Positions 23,082 through 35,900 of a stretch of DNA of 64,000 nt are shown piece by piece. Source of the DNA: Nemophila menziesii (taxonomy: Eukaryota; Streptophyta; Magnoliopsida; Boraginales; Hydrophyllaceae); the NCBI GenBank assembly GCA_029959085.1, contig JARWIR010000005.1:1490501-1554500 (forward strand), read 5' to 3'. The notes beneath the pieces were generated by a model. That model ran no database searches and was not told the origin of the DNA. It worked only from the letters and a program-made list of their open reading frames with translations. Both the position numbers and the translations under genes were made by a program. Position 1 is the first letter of the stretch, and the number at the start of each line of letters is the position of its first letter.

Positions 23082-24298
23082 TTAACTTTCCCCAAAGTGC
23101 ACGAACCTCCAGTTTTTTATGTAGGCTAGTGCAAGAATGAGCCTAATTGACACCAATTTTGCAACAGGTGAGAAGGTATCGAAGAAGTCTAACCCTTCTT
23201 GTTGATTATAGCCTTTAGCAACAAGGTGTGCTTTTCGTCGTTCTAATGTTCCATTAGCATTATACTTAAGTTTAAACACCCACTTTGAACCAATAGGATG
23301 TATATCAGGAGGTAATGGAATAATAGACCAAGTATTATTATCTTGTAAGGCTTTTAATTCCTTATTTATAGCTTCCATCCATTTAGAAGATAAAGAGGCT
23401 TGTTTGAAAGAAGTAGGTTCAGTAAGAGATGAAATAGAATTTACATAATGTTTATATGATGAAGATAGTTTGTCTGAGCTGAGAAAATTTTGTATAGAAT
23501 AAGGTGTGGAAGAAGATGATTGAGATATACAGCAAGAGGAAGAGTGTTGATATATATAATCTTTTAAGTATGTAGGAGGGTGTCTAGAGCGTGTATTTCT
23601 TTGTGACTGAGGAGGTGGTGGTGGTGGCGAAAGATTGGTGACTGGTTGTATTGATAAAGGTTCAATGAAAGATATAGAGGATGGAGGAAATAAGAAGGTG
23701 TGTAGGGGAGTAGGTGGTGTGGCTATAGAAAAAGGAAAGATAGTTTTATGGAACACAACATTTCTAGTGATAAAAACATTGTGAGTTGAGAGGTCAAGAA
23801 GCTTATAACCTTTGGTTGTAGTTGGGTAGCTTAGGAAGATGCACTTGGGTCAAATTTAGATCTTTGATTTTGCAAAGTAGAAGCATAACAAAGGCACCCA
23901 AAGACTCGCAAGTGACTAAAATCAGGAGGTTTATTGTATAGAAGTTGATAAGGAGTAAGATTATTGAGGAGTGGTGTAGGTAACCTGTTTATTAGATGAG
24001 CTGCTGTAAGTATAGAGTCACTCCAATATTGTAGAGGTAAATTAGCTTGAAACATTAAAGCTCTAGCAGTGGTAAGAAGGTGTTGATGCTTTCTTTCAAC
24101 CAATCCATTCCGCCTAGGTGTTTCAACACAACTTAGCTGATGGATTATACCTTTTTCTTTATAGAATTTAGACAACAAGAATTCAGGTCCATTGTCTGAC
24201 CTTAGCATCTTGATGTTATTGTTAAACTGTGTGAACACCATATTATAAAAAGCAATGAAATGTGTGCTGACTTCAGATTTTGCACACATTAAGTACAC
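23082..24298 (-). pseudogene. Copia C integrase and N-terminal RT
   Basis: 24298-23831 encodes the integrase core with Asp in MLRSDNGPEF and Glu in NGLVERKHQHLL. After one frame shift at about 23835, LSYPTTTKGYKLLDLSTH links to the RT start (23756-23082): KWVFKLKYNANGTLERRKAHLV, GYNQQEGLDFFDTFSPVAK. RT stops before the catalytic YVDD motif, so the polymerase is lost. The left break near 23060-23082 coincides with unrelated sequence and the LINE insert. Confidence 0.9.
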
Positions 24299-24418
24299 CC
24301 AAGTGCACCTTGCAAAGTCATCTACTATGGTTTAAAAATACTTGTATCGTGAATATGATTCTTGTTTAAAGGACCCCCAAATATCACAATGTATGAGCTC
24401 AAAACACGATGTAGTTTT

Positions 24419-25031
24419 TTATACAGATAAAGGAAATACAAGGCGTTTTTGTTTAGAAAAATGACAAGAGTTGCAAACATTTGAAGGTAAAAAATCAATA
24501 GAACTACACAGATTTTTAAGAGCTTGTAGCTTAGCTTTGGAGCGATGTCCCAATCTTGAATGCCACAAGTCAAACGCCTCAGTTACAACTGTAAATGATG
24601 TGTGCCTTGAGAGAGGTGTTACAGCTGAGTGAATGTAGTAAAAGCCTTGAAGTTCATAAGCAATCCCAGTCATCTTCTGAGACTTGTTGTCCTGAAGAAT
24701 ACAGTGAGAAGGAAAGAAAATAACAGAAATGTCTAAGTCTTTAGTGAGTTTAGATATAGAAAGTAGGTTATATTTAAACTTTGGGACACACAATACATTG
24801 TGCAAAGTAATGTGTTTATTGATCCATATACTTCCTTTATGTGTAGCTGAGATCAATTCACCATTTGGAAGAGTAACAGGAGTATTGTCATGTCTAATAT
24901 TACTTGTATATAAAGAGGGAGAGAAAACAAGGTGGTCAGTTGCACCTGTATCAAGAATCCAAGATGAAGGATCATGATTACCTTCTTTAGTTGAGACTTG
25001 ATGTACAACTGAAGTGGATGTAGATGTATTA
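24419..25031 (-). pseudogene. Copia C protease and GAG-pre-integrase
   Basis: The protease-like motif WILDTGATDHLV is readable around 24960-24925 in a shifted frame. It is followed by the open frame 24856-24419: LPNGELISATHKGSI-type flap region, FKYNLLSISKL, and the HHCC zinc-binding domain (DLWHSRLGHRSKAK, VCNSCHFSKQKR). The frame joins integrase through stops near 24330-24420. Confidence 0.82.
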
Positions 25032-25262
25032 GTGCTCGTTTGGGATTGCTTTTCAAAATAATCACTTAAAGTGATTTTAGATACATAGCAATATTTTAGA
25101 CTCTTAAAATCACTTTTAGGAAAAGCACTAGATTAGTGATTATTAAAATAATCACTTAAAGTAATTTTCGGTGTCAAAATATTATTTAATATTTTTTACA
25201 AATATTTTAATTTTAATCAAAAAACGCTTTTAACTCCAAAATAATCAATCCCAAATGGGCTC
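25032..25262. mobile_element. Tourist-like MITE (PIF/Harbinger type)
   Basis: A 231-bp insert has terminal inverted repeats (gtgctcgtttgggattg against the complement of caatcccaaatgggctc) and a 3-bp tta duplication at 25029-25031 and 25263-25265. TTA duplications are characteristic of PIF/Harbinger. Inside are several ataatcacttaaagt repeats and no ORF. It sits within the protease/gag region of Copia C, so it came later. Confidence 0.8.
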
Positions 25263-25265
25263 TTA

Positions 25266-26116
25266 GTTGATGAAGAATGAACTAAAGCCATTAATTTGCT
25301 TATTTCTTCTGAAGTGAATTCATAAGCAGGATTTCTTGATTCTTGAAGACAATGCTCATCTATAGCTGCATAATTTGCTTTCACATTGTAATTTTTTGAA
25401 TTGTTAAGATGAAACCTCTTACCCTTAGGTCCTTCTCATCCAACTGGATAGCCATGGAGCTGAAAACAAGTCTCAATTATATGCCCTATGTATCCACAAT
25501 GTGTGTAGAGCATTTTCTTTCTTTCAATAAAGGAGTTTGGTTTAGGAACAACTTTAGTATAAAAAGCAGTAGCAAAAGAATCATGAACAAGATTAGTAAG
25601 CTTTATTTGACTCTCTTCTTGACTCAACATAGCAAAGACTGAATTAACACTTGGAAGAGGGTCCATTAATAGTATTTGACTCCTAACTGCAGCATATGAT
25701 TCATTCAATCCTATCAAGAATTTTATCACAAAATCATATTGTTGTCACTTAGTAAGAATATCAAATAATCTGCAAGTGCAGAGATTCATGTGACCACAAG
25801 AACAACTCGGAAATGGTCTAAAATGAACATGTTCATCCCAAATAGTTTTGAATCGTGCAAAATATTCAGAGATAGAATCTGAGTTCTGAGAAATCAAGCT
25901 TAAGGCTTTTTCAAGGTAGAAAACTGGAGTACCATTGCTCTGAGTGAATCGAGTTTTTAATTTTTTAAACAAATCGTGTTAACATACAACAAGCTACCAC
26001 GAAAATTCCTTAGAAATTGAGTTTAATAACCAAGATAAAACCAAATTATTTGCTCTATTCCAAGCTGTGAATAGAACTAAATCAGTAAGTGGAGGTTGAA
26101 GAATATCACCATTAAT
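25266..26116 (-). pseudogene. Copia C gag, C-terminal part
   Basis: The minus-strand translation has the Copia capsid continuation (DLFKKLKTRFTQSNGTPVF, ISEYFARFKTIWDEH, MIKFLIGLNESYAAVRSQIL). It then has a zinc knuckle in which the first cysteine is replaced by tyrosine (YTHCGYIGHIIETCF). Several stops separate the pieces. The upstream end is the Athila D insertion point; the first gag codons are at 37378-37590. Confidence 0.87.
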
Positions 26117-26121
26117 GAAGC
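26117..26121 (+). other. Target-site duplication of Athila D, left
   Basis: gaagc immediately before the 5' LTR equals gaagc at 37373-37377 after the 3' LTR. The site is inside Copia C gag. Confidence 0.93.
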
Positions 26122-27593
26122 TGATGTCTCCTCATTTGTGATAGTAAAATATACTCACGAGACATCATTTTAGGCTTATTTATTAGTTTATAGGTTGATT
26201 TTAGCTTATTTTAGTGCACTTTCCTATTTTGGGTCTTGATTTGTAGAATTATTATTTTTAGAGCATATTGGGTTTAATTGTTTATTTAGTGTGAAGCTTT
26301 AAAGATAATTATGGAGATTAATTAGAGTCCAAGTCAAAGACAACAACTTATGGAAGGAGATATGCATGGAAATTGGAGATAAGGAAATAATTGCTAAAAA
26401 GATGGAAAAGGAAAAGCTGCCTAAATCTGGGATTCTGCAAAGATAGGCGTTTTTACCTAATAAAGAGGCCGAATTTGGTTAATTCCTTCTAAAGGGCCTA
26501 GATAATTCTGTTGCGATTCTTTTGGTATCTTGTGGAGCAAAATCGGACCAATAATAAAGAAGTTATGACCAAAACAACGCAGCAGTGTTTATCTTTATTT
26601 CCATACGAATTTGAGTTGGGCTAGGAGTCCATTACTTAACTTATCTCTAAAGAAACGAATTAGGTCAACCTCTAACCTATATATACAGCCTCTTAACACT
26701 CTTAAATCATCCTTGGTGAAACCTTAAACCAAGAGGAAGCTTAGAACACAAGAGAGAAGTCTGGAAGGAGCTGTCATCAACAATGTCTTCTTCTACCTTT
26801 AGATTTGTAATTTCTTTCTTTTCTTTCATGAACTAATTTTCTTTAGCTTGAGTTTTAGCATATATGTATGAACCCTAGTTTTGATTGACATCTATCTAAT
26901 TTGGGAATTTAATGTTTTAAATAGAATTATAGTTTTTATTCTCTGTTTATGTGTTTGAATTTATATTCTGTGTTCTTGTGGACGGCCGCCATTAGAATTA
27001 CCATCTAGTAATTAGGATACCATTGACAACGGTGTTTAATTACATGTTTAGCACATAACGTTTAGTTTTAGGTTTGATCTGACAACCCAACCTAGCTAGA
27101 TAATCACTATGGTTGAGTCTTGTGACTCTTTACCAATTACAGGAAAAGTTTGCTTAGGAAGCCTTATTGACACAGGTAAATCCTATTTTAAACTACCGAT
27201 AGCATATTGGGACCGATTAGGGAAATACTACATAATTCACCCTTACATGTTTAGAACGGCAAAACTAGTGGGGATTACATGCTAATAACTTAAGCTATAT
27301 TCGCATATTACTTCTCTTTCATATTTAATTTTCTGTCTTTTATATTCTTAGCTTTAGTTTATTAGAAAACCAACAAAAATCTATTTATCTTTACTTTTAA
27401 TTGCGTTTAGTTGTTCTAGCTTTAATTATTTACACTTGGTATTTGCATAAGATTCTCCTAACCTCTGTAGTCTCTGCGGAACGAATCTTTATCTAAAACT
27501 TGCATACGATCTGTATACTTGCAGAACCGTGTAGTTTAGGGTGTTATTTGCACGTTAATTACATCTTATTTTATCACACCCTAGGCCCCACCA
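26122..27593 (+). repeat. 5' LTR of Athila D
   Basis: It runs tgatgtctcc ... ggccccacca. A TATA box (tatatata, about 26678-26685) precedes the likely start of transcription near 26710. No difference from the 3' LTR was seen. Confidence 0.96.
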
Positions 27594-27599
27594 AGTTTT

Positions 27600-27618
27600 T
27601 GGCGCCGCTGCCGGGGAC
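27600..27618 (+). other. Primer-binding site of Athila D (tRNA-Asp type)
   Basis: tggcgccgctgccggggac, six bases after the LTR, is complementary to the 3' end of plant tRNA-Asp including CCA. This primer is typical of Athila-group elements. Confidence 0.88.
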
Positions 27619-27719
27619 TACATCGTTAGTCCTTGTGCATATATCTTGTGCTTTTATTTTTAGTTAGTTCTATTTTACGCTTTTTGTTTTTAGTATTTGT
27701 TTTTCAGATTTAGTTACAG

Positions 27720-30700
27720 ATGGAGAACCCAAGGAGACTTGAGCTACCCATCGAATTTAGAGTGGAGCCACGAGGAATTCGCGCTCCAGAAATCCAAGCC
27801 GCTAAATTTAAACCTGATCCAGGGATGCTAACTCAATTTGCATCTCATGGATTATTCAGCGGAGCTGCACATCAAGATCCGCTCCGATATATTCAGAAAT
27901 TCATGCAGATCTGTGATGCTTATATCGTAAGAGGAGTTACTAGGGAGCAAGTATATTACTTGATGTTCCAGTTCTTCTTGACCGGATGTGCAAGCGATTG
28001 GTATGATGCCCAATACCCTCATATTATTCCAGATTGGGACAAGCTCCAAACAAGATTCCTAGACCGTTTTTATCCGGTTAGTAGACGTTTAAAAGATATG
28101 TTGGAGCTTGAACAATTTATACAGAAAGAGGAAGAGAGTTTGGGTGAAGCATGGTTACGATTTACAGAGAAGAAAGCGAGGTGTCCATATCATAGATCCT
28201 CGCCAGAATATTATTTAACCTTGTTTTATGGAGGCCTTAATGACAAATCAAGAGAGAAAGCAGATTCGGTAGGAAACGCAGGTTTTGTGTTGCTAGATCC
28301 TGTAGAAGCTGAGTTGGGGATGGAAAGAATTCTTGAGAACGAGAGAAGTTGGCCAAGGAAATCAGTAAAGGAGAACAATTCAGAATCTCTAAAGCTTAAG
28401 GAATTGGCTAAACAACTCGAAGAGCTGACAGAACAAGCCCGAACAATTGCTCAGGTAAATATGGTACGCACAATTCCTTCGTGTCTTGGTTGTGGATCAA
28501 GAAATCATGTGTGGGCAGGATGTATGAATAATCCAGCAGTAGCTTCCGTTCAATATCCTCAAGATAACTATTACTCGAATAGTTACAATCAAGAAAGCTA
28601 CACTAATTATCAACAACCTCCACAAAAGAGTTGGGACAGAAAACAAGAAACTAGTCAGCAACCCCAACTTCAATCTTATAATCCTCCACAACCTATTCAG
28701 AAAAAGGCACCCATTGTTAAGAAAACTTGTCAAGAACCGAAGAAAGATCCACCTAAACAATCAATGCAATTGGCAAAACAAGAACAACTCCAGAGTTTGA
28801 CTTCAAGTATGACTAAATTAATGCAAAACGTTGAGAAGAAAATAAATTATAGTCAACAGAGAGTTCGAACTCAGGAGAAGGTTATAAAGCAACTAGAGCA
28901 TACTATATCACAGATGGCGAGTACATTACAAACTAGGCCGAAAGGGCAACTCCCAAGTGATACTATTGCTCCTAGAGACGATTCTTGCCATGCAGTTGAA
29001 TTGCGAAGTGGGAAGCAACTGCCTCCACCAAGACCAGAACCAGAGCCTATCCCTATTCCAGAACAAAGGGGGGAAGAAATAATCAAAGATACAGTCAAGG
29101 AGGTAGTTCAACCAAAAAGTGTCCAGGCCGAGACACCTGATAAGACAAGACAACCAGTGGAACTCAATACACGCCCTCCACCACCATACCCTTCACGTGT
29201 CAGGAAGAAGGACAATGACCTGGAATTCAAGAAGTTCATTGACATGTTGAAGAAATTAGAAATCAATATACCCCTTGTTGAAGCTCTCAAGAGGATGCCA
29301 AGCTACATGAAATTTATGAAAGACATTCTCTCCAACAAGCGAAGTATAGAGACTGGGGAACCAATTGGATTACCTAGGGAGTGCAGTGCTATATGTCAAA
29401 ATGAGTTGCCACCAAAACTAGAAGATCCCGGAAGTTTTACAATTCCCATCGGCATTGGAGAAAATTGGACCGGGAAAGCATTATGTGATTTAGGTGCAAG
29501 CATCAATCTCATGCCTAAATCCCTGTTCGAGAAGCTTAATATCGGAGAAGTAGTACCTACATCTGTGGTACTACAAATGGCGGATCGCTCCCTCTCACGA
29601 CCAATAGGTAAAATTGAAGATGTTTTAGTTAACGCGGGCTCTTTTATTTTTCCTTGTGATTTTATTATCCTTGACTACGACGCGGATAAGAATGTCCCCA
29701 TCATTTTGGGTAGACCATTCTTAGCCACGGGGCGTACACTAATTGATGTTGAGAATGGTGAGTTGATCATGAGAGTACAAGGCGAACAGATACGATTTAA
29801 TGTGTTTCAAGCTATGAAATATCCTAAAGCGAAAGACGAGTGCTTCAAGGTAGATGTCATCGAAAAGATTACGCAAGAGGTCTTCAATGAAGAGAACTTA
29901 AATGATGATCTTGACAAAACCTTAGCACCTGAAACACCAGAACTCGAGATTCCCCCTGAAGATGTTGCTGCATTAGGATTAAACGTACGAGAACTACTTC
30001 GAGAGCCAGGTGACATTGAACCAATGAAACAACCATCTATAATATGTCCACCTGTTCTCGAAGAAAAACCACTTCCAGATCACTTACGCTATGCATATCT
30101 AGGTACGAACAAAACTTTGCCTGTTATTATTTCTGCTAACCTTTCAGGTCCTCAAGAGGAGAAGCTACTTCAAGTACTTCGTGCAAACAAAGAAGCAATT
30201 GGATGGACTATTGCCGACATCAAGGGAATTAGTCCTTCCGTTTGCAAACACAAAATCATTCTTGAAAACGAAGGTGGGCGATCTATAGAGGGACAGAGAA
30301 GACTCATGCCAGCTATGAAAGAAGTGGTGAGGAAGGAAGTTATCAAGTTGTTAGACGCAGGAATTATCTATCCGATTGCTAGCAGTGATTGGGTCAGTCC
30401 AGTACAATGTGTTCCAAAGAAAGGAGGTTTTACCACCACCCTTAATGATCAAGGCGAAGCCATACCATCGAGACCAATTGTGGGGTGGCGAGTGTGCATG
30501 GATTACCGAAGACTGAACAAAGCAACGAAGAAAGATCACTTCCCGCTACCATTCATTGATCAGATGCTAGACAAACTTGCAGGGAGAGAATATTACTGTT
30601 TCCTAGACGGATATTCAGGTTATAATCAGATTTGTGTGGATCCCCTCGATCAACACAAAACAACTTTTACATGTCCGTTTGGTACTTTTGCTTACAGAAG

Positions 30701-32960
30701 AATGCCGTTTGGTTTATGCAATGCACCTGCCACGTTCCAGAGGTGCATGATGGCTATATTTTGGGACATGATTGATAAATATTTGGAGGTTTTTATGGAT
30801 GATTTTTCGGTGTTTGGAGACAGTTTTGATGATTGTTTGAGGAATCTTGAGAAAGTCCTTGTGAGATGTAGAGAAAAAGATCTTGTGCTTAATTGGGAAA
30901 AATGCCACTTCATGGTTCAAGAGGGAATTGTGTTGGGACATAAAGTTTCGAAGGCAGGGATGGAGGTTGATCGTGCTAAAATTGAAGTTATCAAAACACT
31001 ACCACCTCCGGTTTCTGTTAAAGGAGTGAGAAGTTTCTTGGGTCACGCAGGATTTTATCGACGATTTATTAAAGATTTTTCCAAGATCGCCAAACCGCTC
31101 TGCTCTTTACTTGAAAAGGATACTCCTTTTAATTTTACTGAAGAATGTCTTCAAGCGTTTTTTACGATTAAGGAAAAACTGATCTCTACACCTATTGTTA
31201 TACCTCCTGATTGGAACGCTCCGTTTGAACTTATGTGCGATGCTAGTGATCACGCTATGGGTGTTGTGTTGGGACAGAGGAAAGACAAGATTTTCCACAC
31301 GATTTATTATGCAAGTAAGACTTTCAACGCTGCCCAGATGAATTATACAGTAACGGAGAAAGAGATGTTGGCCGTGGTTTACGCTTTCGATAAATTTCGT
31401 CCCTATCTGGTTGGAAGGAAAACTATTGTATACACGGACCATTCAGCTATTAGGTACCTCATGGAGAAAAAGGACGCTAAGCCGCGCCTCATTAGATGGG
31501 TACTATTGCTACAAGAATTCGACATAGATATTCGAGACCGAAAAGGATGCGACAATCAAGTTGCTGATCATTTATCAAGGCTCGAAGGATCTGATGCGAA
31601 CAAAGAACCATTATCGGTTAAAGAGGTATTCCCTGATGAACAACTTTTTGCTATTAAACGTGCTTTTGTGCCGTGGTACGCAGATCTAGTCAACCTCATT
31701 GTGAGTGGTGTCTTTCCCAAAGATTTCCACCCACAACAAAGACAAAGATTGAACCACCAGGCCAAACAGTATTATTGGGATGAACCGTACCTCTGGAAGA
31801 TATGTAGTGACCAAGTGGTTAGAAGATGTGTACATGAAGGTGAGATGGAGAAAATTATTGAAAGTTGTCATAGTTCACCTTACGGAGGTCACTTTAAGGG
31901 CGATAGAACCGCAGCTAAAATTCTTCAATCTGGGTTCTATTGGCCAACCATACACAAAGATTGTCACAGTTTCGTCCAATCATGCCACAGATGCCAAAAA
32001 ACTGGCAACATATCGAAAAGAGACGCAATGCCGCTTAATAATATTCTTGAAGTTGAAATCTTTGATGTATGGGGAATAGATTTCATGGGACCTTTCATCA
32101 CTTCCTATGGAAATGTTTATATTTTGCTTGCAGTAGACTATGTATCAAAATGGGTAGAAGCAGTGGCAACACCAAAGAACGATGCTCAAACAGTGATTAA
32201 ATTCTTAAAATCAAACATCTTTTCAAGACATGGTACGCCACGTGTTCTCATCAGTGATAAAGGTACCCATTTTCTTAATGCTCCCGTGAGACATTTTCTT
32301 AAAAAGTTTGGAGTGAAACACCGTACTTCAACCGGTTATCATCCACAAACTAACGGTCAAGCTGAAGTTTCCAACCGGGAAATCAAATCTATTCTTGAGA
32401 AGACCGTGAACAAATCAAGAAAAGACTGGTCTTTAAAGCTAGATGATGCTCTCTGGGCATACAGAACAGCATTTAAAACACCAGTTGGGGCATCTCCATA
32501 TCGAATGGTCTACGGTAAAGCGTGTCATCTACCGATTGAACTTGAAGCTCGAGCCTACTGGGCTATTAAAACTCTGAATCTAGACCCAGACTTGGCCGGG
32601 AAGCAAAGGATGATGCAGTTGAACGAATTGGAGGAGCTCCGTTATCATGCCTACGAAAATTCACGTCTCTATAAGGAGAAAACAAAGCAATGGCATGATA
32701 AAAGACTCCGGCCAAAGCATTTTGAGATTGGACAGAAGGTTTTATTATACAACTCTCGATTTTCGAACTACCCAGGAAAGCTTAAATCCCGTTGGGGAGG
32801 ACCTTACATTATCACCAAAGTCACACCGCATGGAGCAATTGAGATTGAAAATCCAGCCGAACAACGGACATTCATGGTGAATGGCCAGCGTTTGAAGAGA
32901 TACTATGACAGTGAGGACTTTGAGCAAGGGGAGAAAATCTACCTTGTCGAATGTGATTAG
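27720..32960 (+). CDS. Athila D gag-pol polyprotein, intact
   Basis: A single frame of 1746 residues starts at the ATG 126 bp after the LTR. Residues about 55-175 are retrotransposon gag (capsid). A CCHC knuckle starts at Cys255 ([14 protein letters not shown]), followed by a Gln/Pro-rich linker. Aspartic protease has Asp590 in [11 protein letters not shown] and the partner [13 protein letters not shown] spans about 880-1100 with the active site FMDD near 1025-1028. RNase H starts with CDASDHAMG (Asp1174). The zinc-binding integrase N-terminus is [14 protein letters not shown]. The integrase core has Asp1454, Asp1513 and Glu1549, exactly 35 residues between the last two. The C-terminal domain lacks a chromodomain. 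No stops or frameshifts are present and all catalytic residues are there, so it should encode a working polyprotein, cleaved by its own protease. Confidence 0.96.
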   Translation: MENPRRLELPIEFRVEPRGIRAPEIQAAKFKPDPGMLTQFASHGLFSGAAHQDPLRYIQKFMQICDAYIVRGVTREQVYYLMFQFFLTGCASDWYDAQYPHIIPDWDKLQTRFLDRFYPVSRRLKDMLELEQFIQKEEESLGEAWLRFTEKKARCPYHRSSPEYYLTLFYGGLNDKSREKADSVGNAGFVLLDPVEAELGMERILENERSWPRKSVKENNSESLKLKELAKQLEELTEQARTIAQVNMVRTIPSCLGCGSRNHVWAGCMNNPAVASVQYPQDNYYSNSYNQESYTNYQQPPQKSWDRKQETSQQPQLQSYNPPQPIQKKAPIVKKTCQEPKKDPPKQSMQLAKQEQLQSLTSSMTKLMQNVEKKINYSQQRVRTQEKVIKQLEHTISQMASTLQTRPKGQLPSDTIAPRDDSCHAVELRSGKQLPPPRPEPEPIPIPEQRGEEIIKDTVKEVVQPKSVQAETPDKTRQPVELNTRPPPPYPSRVRKKDNDLEFKKFIDMLKKLEINIPLVEALKRMPSYMKFMKDILSNKRSIETGEPIGLPRECSAICQNELPPKLEDPGSFTIPIGIGENWTGKALCDLGASINLMPKSLFEKLNIGEVVPTSVVLQMADRSLSRPIGKIEDVLVNAGSFIFPCDFIILDYDADKNVPIILGRPFLATGRTLIDVENGELIMRVQGEQIRFNVFQAMKYPKAKDECFKVDVIEKITQEVFNEENLNDDLDKTLAPETPELEIPPEDVAALGLNVRELLREPGDIEPMKQPSIICPPVLEEKPLPDHLRYAYLGTNKTLPVIISANLSGPQEEKLLQVLRANKEAIGWTIADIKGISPSVCKHKIILENEGGRSIEGQRRLMPAMKEVVRKEVIKLLDAGIIYPIASSDWVSPVQCVPKKGGFTTTLNDQGEAIPSRPIVGWRVCMDYRRLNKATKKDHFPLPFIDQMLDKLAGREYYCFLDGYSGYNQICVDPLDQHKTTFTCPFGTFAYRRMPFGLCNAPATFQRCMMAIFWDMIDKYLEVFMDDFSVFGDSFDDCLRNLEKVLVRCREKDLVLNWEKCHFMVQEGIVLGHKVSKAGMEVDRAKIEVIKTLPPPVSVKGVRSFLGHAGFYRRFIKDFSKIAKPLCSLLEKDTPFNFTEECLQAFFTIKEKLISTPIVIPPDWNAPFELMCDASDHAMGVVLGQRKDKIFHTIYYASKTFNAAQMNYTVTEKEMLAVVYAFDKFRPYLVGRKTIVYTDHSAIRYLMEKKDAKPRLIRWVLLLQEFDIDIRDRKGCDNQVADHLSRLEGSDANKEPLSVKEVFPDEQLFAIKRAFVPWYADLVNLIVSGVFPKDFHPQQRQRLNHQAKQYYWDEPYLWKICSDQVVRRCVHEGEMEKIIESCHSSPYGGHFKGDRTAAKILQSGFYWPTIHKDCHSFVQSCHRCQKTGNISKRDAMPLNNILEVEIFDVWGIDFMGPFITSYGNVYILLAVDYVSKWVEAVATPKNDAQTVIKFLKSNIFSRHGTPRVLISDKGTHFLNAPVRHFLKKFGVKHRTSTGYHPQTNGQAEVSNREIKSILEKTVNKSRKDWSLKLDDALWAYRTAFKTPVGASPYRMVYGKACHLPIELEARAYWAIKTLNLDPDLAGKQRMMQLNELEELRYHAYENSRLYKEKTKQWHDKRLRPKHFEIGQKVLLYNSRFSNYPGKLKSRWGGPYIITKVTPHGAIEIENPAEQRTFMVNGQRLKRYYDSEDFEQGEKIYLVECD

Positions 32961-33179
32961 CCTGAGGTACACGTCTAACTCAAAGACGTTAAACAAAAGT
33001 GCTCTTGGGAGACACCCCTTGTTTTAATTGCTTTTTAGATTAGTTGTTTTTGCTTTGTAGTGTTTAATTTTAAGTTAGTGTATATTTTTAATTGTGTTTT
33101 CAAGCTAATGGGAGAGAAAGGTAGTGTGTTATTGTGCAGGAAACGAGTTTGGGGTCAAAAGGAAAAATCTGGAGGAACT

Positions 33180-33540
33180 TCAAGTCTGGCGCGGACTACC
33201 CCGCGGACTACCCCATGGTCCGCAGGGATGCACCGCGCCCCAAAAACCCGTACCACGGGTTGGCTAGCTCGGGTTTTATCCAGAAGGTCGAAAAAAAATC
33301 ACGGGGCATGGCGCGGTACACCGGACCCTAGTCCGCACGGCCAAAAACCCGTACCACGGGTTGGGTACCACGGGTTTTTTGACGGACATGCCGCGGACTA
33401 CCCCCTGCACCGCACCCCTGGTCCGCGACCCAAAAACCCGTACCACGGGGTGCTAGCTCGGGTATTATCCAGTAGGTAAAAATTTTGGAGCAACAGAAGC
33501 TGCGGTACACCGCGGGATATGTCCGGTGCACCGCAAGAGG
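33180..33540. repeat. GTAC-rich GC block between gag-pol and ORF3 of Athila D
   Basis: Four copies of aaaaacccgtaccacggg (a 6-bp stem round acc) alternate with ccgcggactacccc and gctcgggttttatccag phrases. It also contains gcgcggtacaccggac (about 33310) and gcggtacaccgcggg then ggtgcaccgcaagagg (33502-33541). The latter strings closely match the LTR block of the Copia elements. The position corresponds to the 125-bp repeat of remnant E. The frame open across 33060-33479 is a by-product of the composition. Confidence 0.85.
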
Positions 33541-33908
33541 CGGTTTAAAGAAGGAATTCTTTTCCTAATCAAACTCTTACCTTATGAGATTAACCCTAGC
33601 CTTCCACCCACGAATTTTTCAGACCCAAACCCTATATAAACATCTTAAAGCTTGTGCAAACCTTCACAATTAACACAACAACTCATCAAATCCTCTCCAC
33701 CATCTTCCATAAACACAATCCTTCATCAAATTCATCACACTACACCATCAAAACACCATCAGATTCAAAAAGCTTTACAGAGTTCTTCCAAGATTAATCC
33801 AATAACCTTTCTCTTTAACCAGTTCCAAGCAACAACATCAAGCTACACAAATTTTCCTTAAACTTCTAATCCATCCGTGGTATAACTTGAGTTGTGGGTG
33901 AAGCAAGC

Positions 33909-34376
33909 ATGACTAACAGAGCTGAAGCTATGGAATACAAGAGAAAGTGTTCAATCCTTGGGAAGAATAAGAAATTGCCTGGAGCCACCATTGAAAAACC
34001 CATCAACCTTGATGAGGTTTCTGAAGAATCAAAAGAACAGGCACCTGAACAACCACTACCAAAGAAGAGATTAACTGCTAGAATGTCCACACCATCAAGG
34101 AGGCCTTTAGACAAGATAAAAATCCAAGAACAAGGTTCTTCTACCTCTTCTTCTAAAATTGCTTATGATCTTCCTCCTTGGGCTATTCAGTTACAGAACG
34201 AAGTTGAAAGATTACGTGAAGATAACAAAGACCTTTGGGTAGAAATCATGCAATTGGAAACAAGGGTAGATAATTCGACCTTGTACAAGGATATAGATGA
34301 TTACACCGATCCCTCAGCTTCAGAAGATGAGGATGACATGATGGATCTCTATGGCCAACCAGGTAGGTCATTCTAA
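33909..34376 (+). CDS. Athila D ORF3, short form
   Basis: About 155 residues start at MTNRAEAMEYKRK, the counterpart of MTNRTGDF in remnant E; an in-frame ATG at 33894 adds five residues. It has a basic, proline-rich N-terminus (PKKRLTARMSTPSRRPLDK), a coiled coil (LQNEVERLREDNKDLWVEI) and an acidic tail (SASEDEDDMMDL). It keeps the two ends of the 439-residue ORF3 of remnant E but lacks the central conserved domain. It shares no envelope features. It may be a dispensable or regulatory protein; function unknown. Confidence 0.65.
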   Translation: MTNRAEAMEYKRKCSILGKNKKLPGATIEKPINLDEVSEESKEQAPEQPLPKKRLTARMSTPSRRPLDKIKIQEQGSSTSSSKIAYDLPPWAIQLQNEVERLREDNKDLWVEIMQLETRVDNSTLYKDIDDYTDPSASEDEDDMMDLYGQPGRSF

Positions 34377-35887
34377 TTTTTCTCAATAGCTTGGATGCAT
34401 TAGGTAGTTTAGTTAGTTTTATTTTAAATTTTATTCCATTTTTGAGTCTTTTTCGAGTCGTGGGGACACGGCTCACTTTTGAGTTGGGGGTGGGGATTCG
34501 TTGTCCTCATCTTCTTTTTGTTTTTGCATAAAATTTAAAATTTTTTAGGTTGAATTAGGCATAAAATATCTTGAATGTACCTATTTGAGCATGATTTTAT
34601 TAGGTCAATGATAGTAAGTAGTATGCTTTTGAAAGATGCAACAAATTTGTTTAGCATGCATGCATGAAAACAGGAAATAAAGGATAGAAAAGTTAATGAG
34701 CAATGCTAAGAAGTACGTTGAAACTTAGGAATAGTTATTTGGTGTGTAGAACGTGAGGTTTGAAATTAGTTGAAAACCCACTTGTCTATGAACTATTAGT
34801 GAAAAAGTAACGAAATCCGGTAGTTAGAAAAATGACTAAGGCAGTTCTTTCATGATAAAACACTTGAAGCCTTTAGACTTTCTCACCCTTTTGTTTGATA
34901 TTATTTGTTATTTATCCGTCTTAGCCCCTCTGAGCCTTTTCTAAATCCTTTTTATTTGAAACACATTATAATCCTTACCCTAGTTTTTAGGACTTATCTA
35001 TATGACCCGCACTCAAATCGCAAAACCTGAGACAACTCGTTTTAGAGCTTGAGTTTGGGGTGGTGGGTTTCATCATTAGGGAACTTTGGGAATTTGGGAA
35101 TTATCTTTGTGATTTTATTGATGATGAATTTGTAAACCTTTGCCGGGGTAATAGTGAATGAAAAAGAAGCTACGAGCTAATTTTGCCAACAAGGGCATAA
35201 AAAGAAAAAGAATATATATATGAAAAATAGCGTGATATCTCGAACATCAAAAAGAGAGTCATAGATATACAAAAGAAAAAATTGATTTGAAAAGAGAATA
35301 TATATTCGGACCGGCAAAGTGGATTTTATATCATCAAAGGTTTTAATTGAGATTATTGGGGATGCACATTAAAAAGCATAAATAAATTGGGTTGAGTGAG
35401 AACATCTTCGAGTGAAAACTCAAGCTCTAGGGCGATTCGTTGATGGCTAGTGAGGAGAGAGCCAAAAGCTCACTTTTCATTATCCAAATATACCACACCC
35501 GTCCTTAAGCCAAGTTATAACCAAGACCTTAGGATTTTTGACTACTAGGTGGAGAAACAATTGAGCTATTAGGTAGTAGGTAAGTGGATCATTGGATGCT
35601 TTATTTGGGACCTATGAACAACCTATAGCCATTAACCTGAACTAAGTTATCATCCTCTCATTCTGGCATTGCGAAATTAATCTTAACTTGAACTTATGGA
35701 TTGTTGATTGCATGTGTATTAGGCATATTTGAGTATTATTTCTTGAGCATTACTACATGAGACTTTTTGGATTTTATGCTCTAGGATCATTCATTATATT
35801 TTGTTCTTGTTCTCCTCCGACTTCTTCTTGTTTATTTTGACTACCCTACTGTTCTTTACTTTTATTGTATCGGGACGATACAACTTT
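34377..35887 (+). other. Non-coding 3' region of Athila D
   Basis: About 1.5 kb without an ORF. It matches the tail of remnant E (1-1270, inverted) at several places, including cgagtcgtggggacac near 34455 against 1195-1213. It contains two polypurine-like phrases (34482-34496 and 35048-35066) in addition to the tract at the LTR. Confidence 0.8.
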
Positions 35888-35900
35888 GAGTTGGGGGTCT
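35888..35900 (+). other. Polypurine tract of Athila D
   Basis: gagttgggggtct abuts the 3' LTR at 35901 and is the probable plus-strand primer. Confidence 0.8.

Noticed and set aside
33060..33479. 139-residue Arg/Pro-rich frame after gag-pol of element D
   Set aside because: It spans the GC-rich GTAC repeat; its composition explains the open frame and it lacks a counterpart in remnant E.
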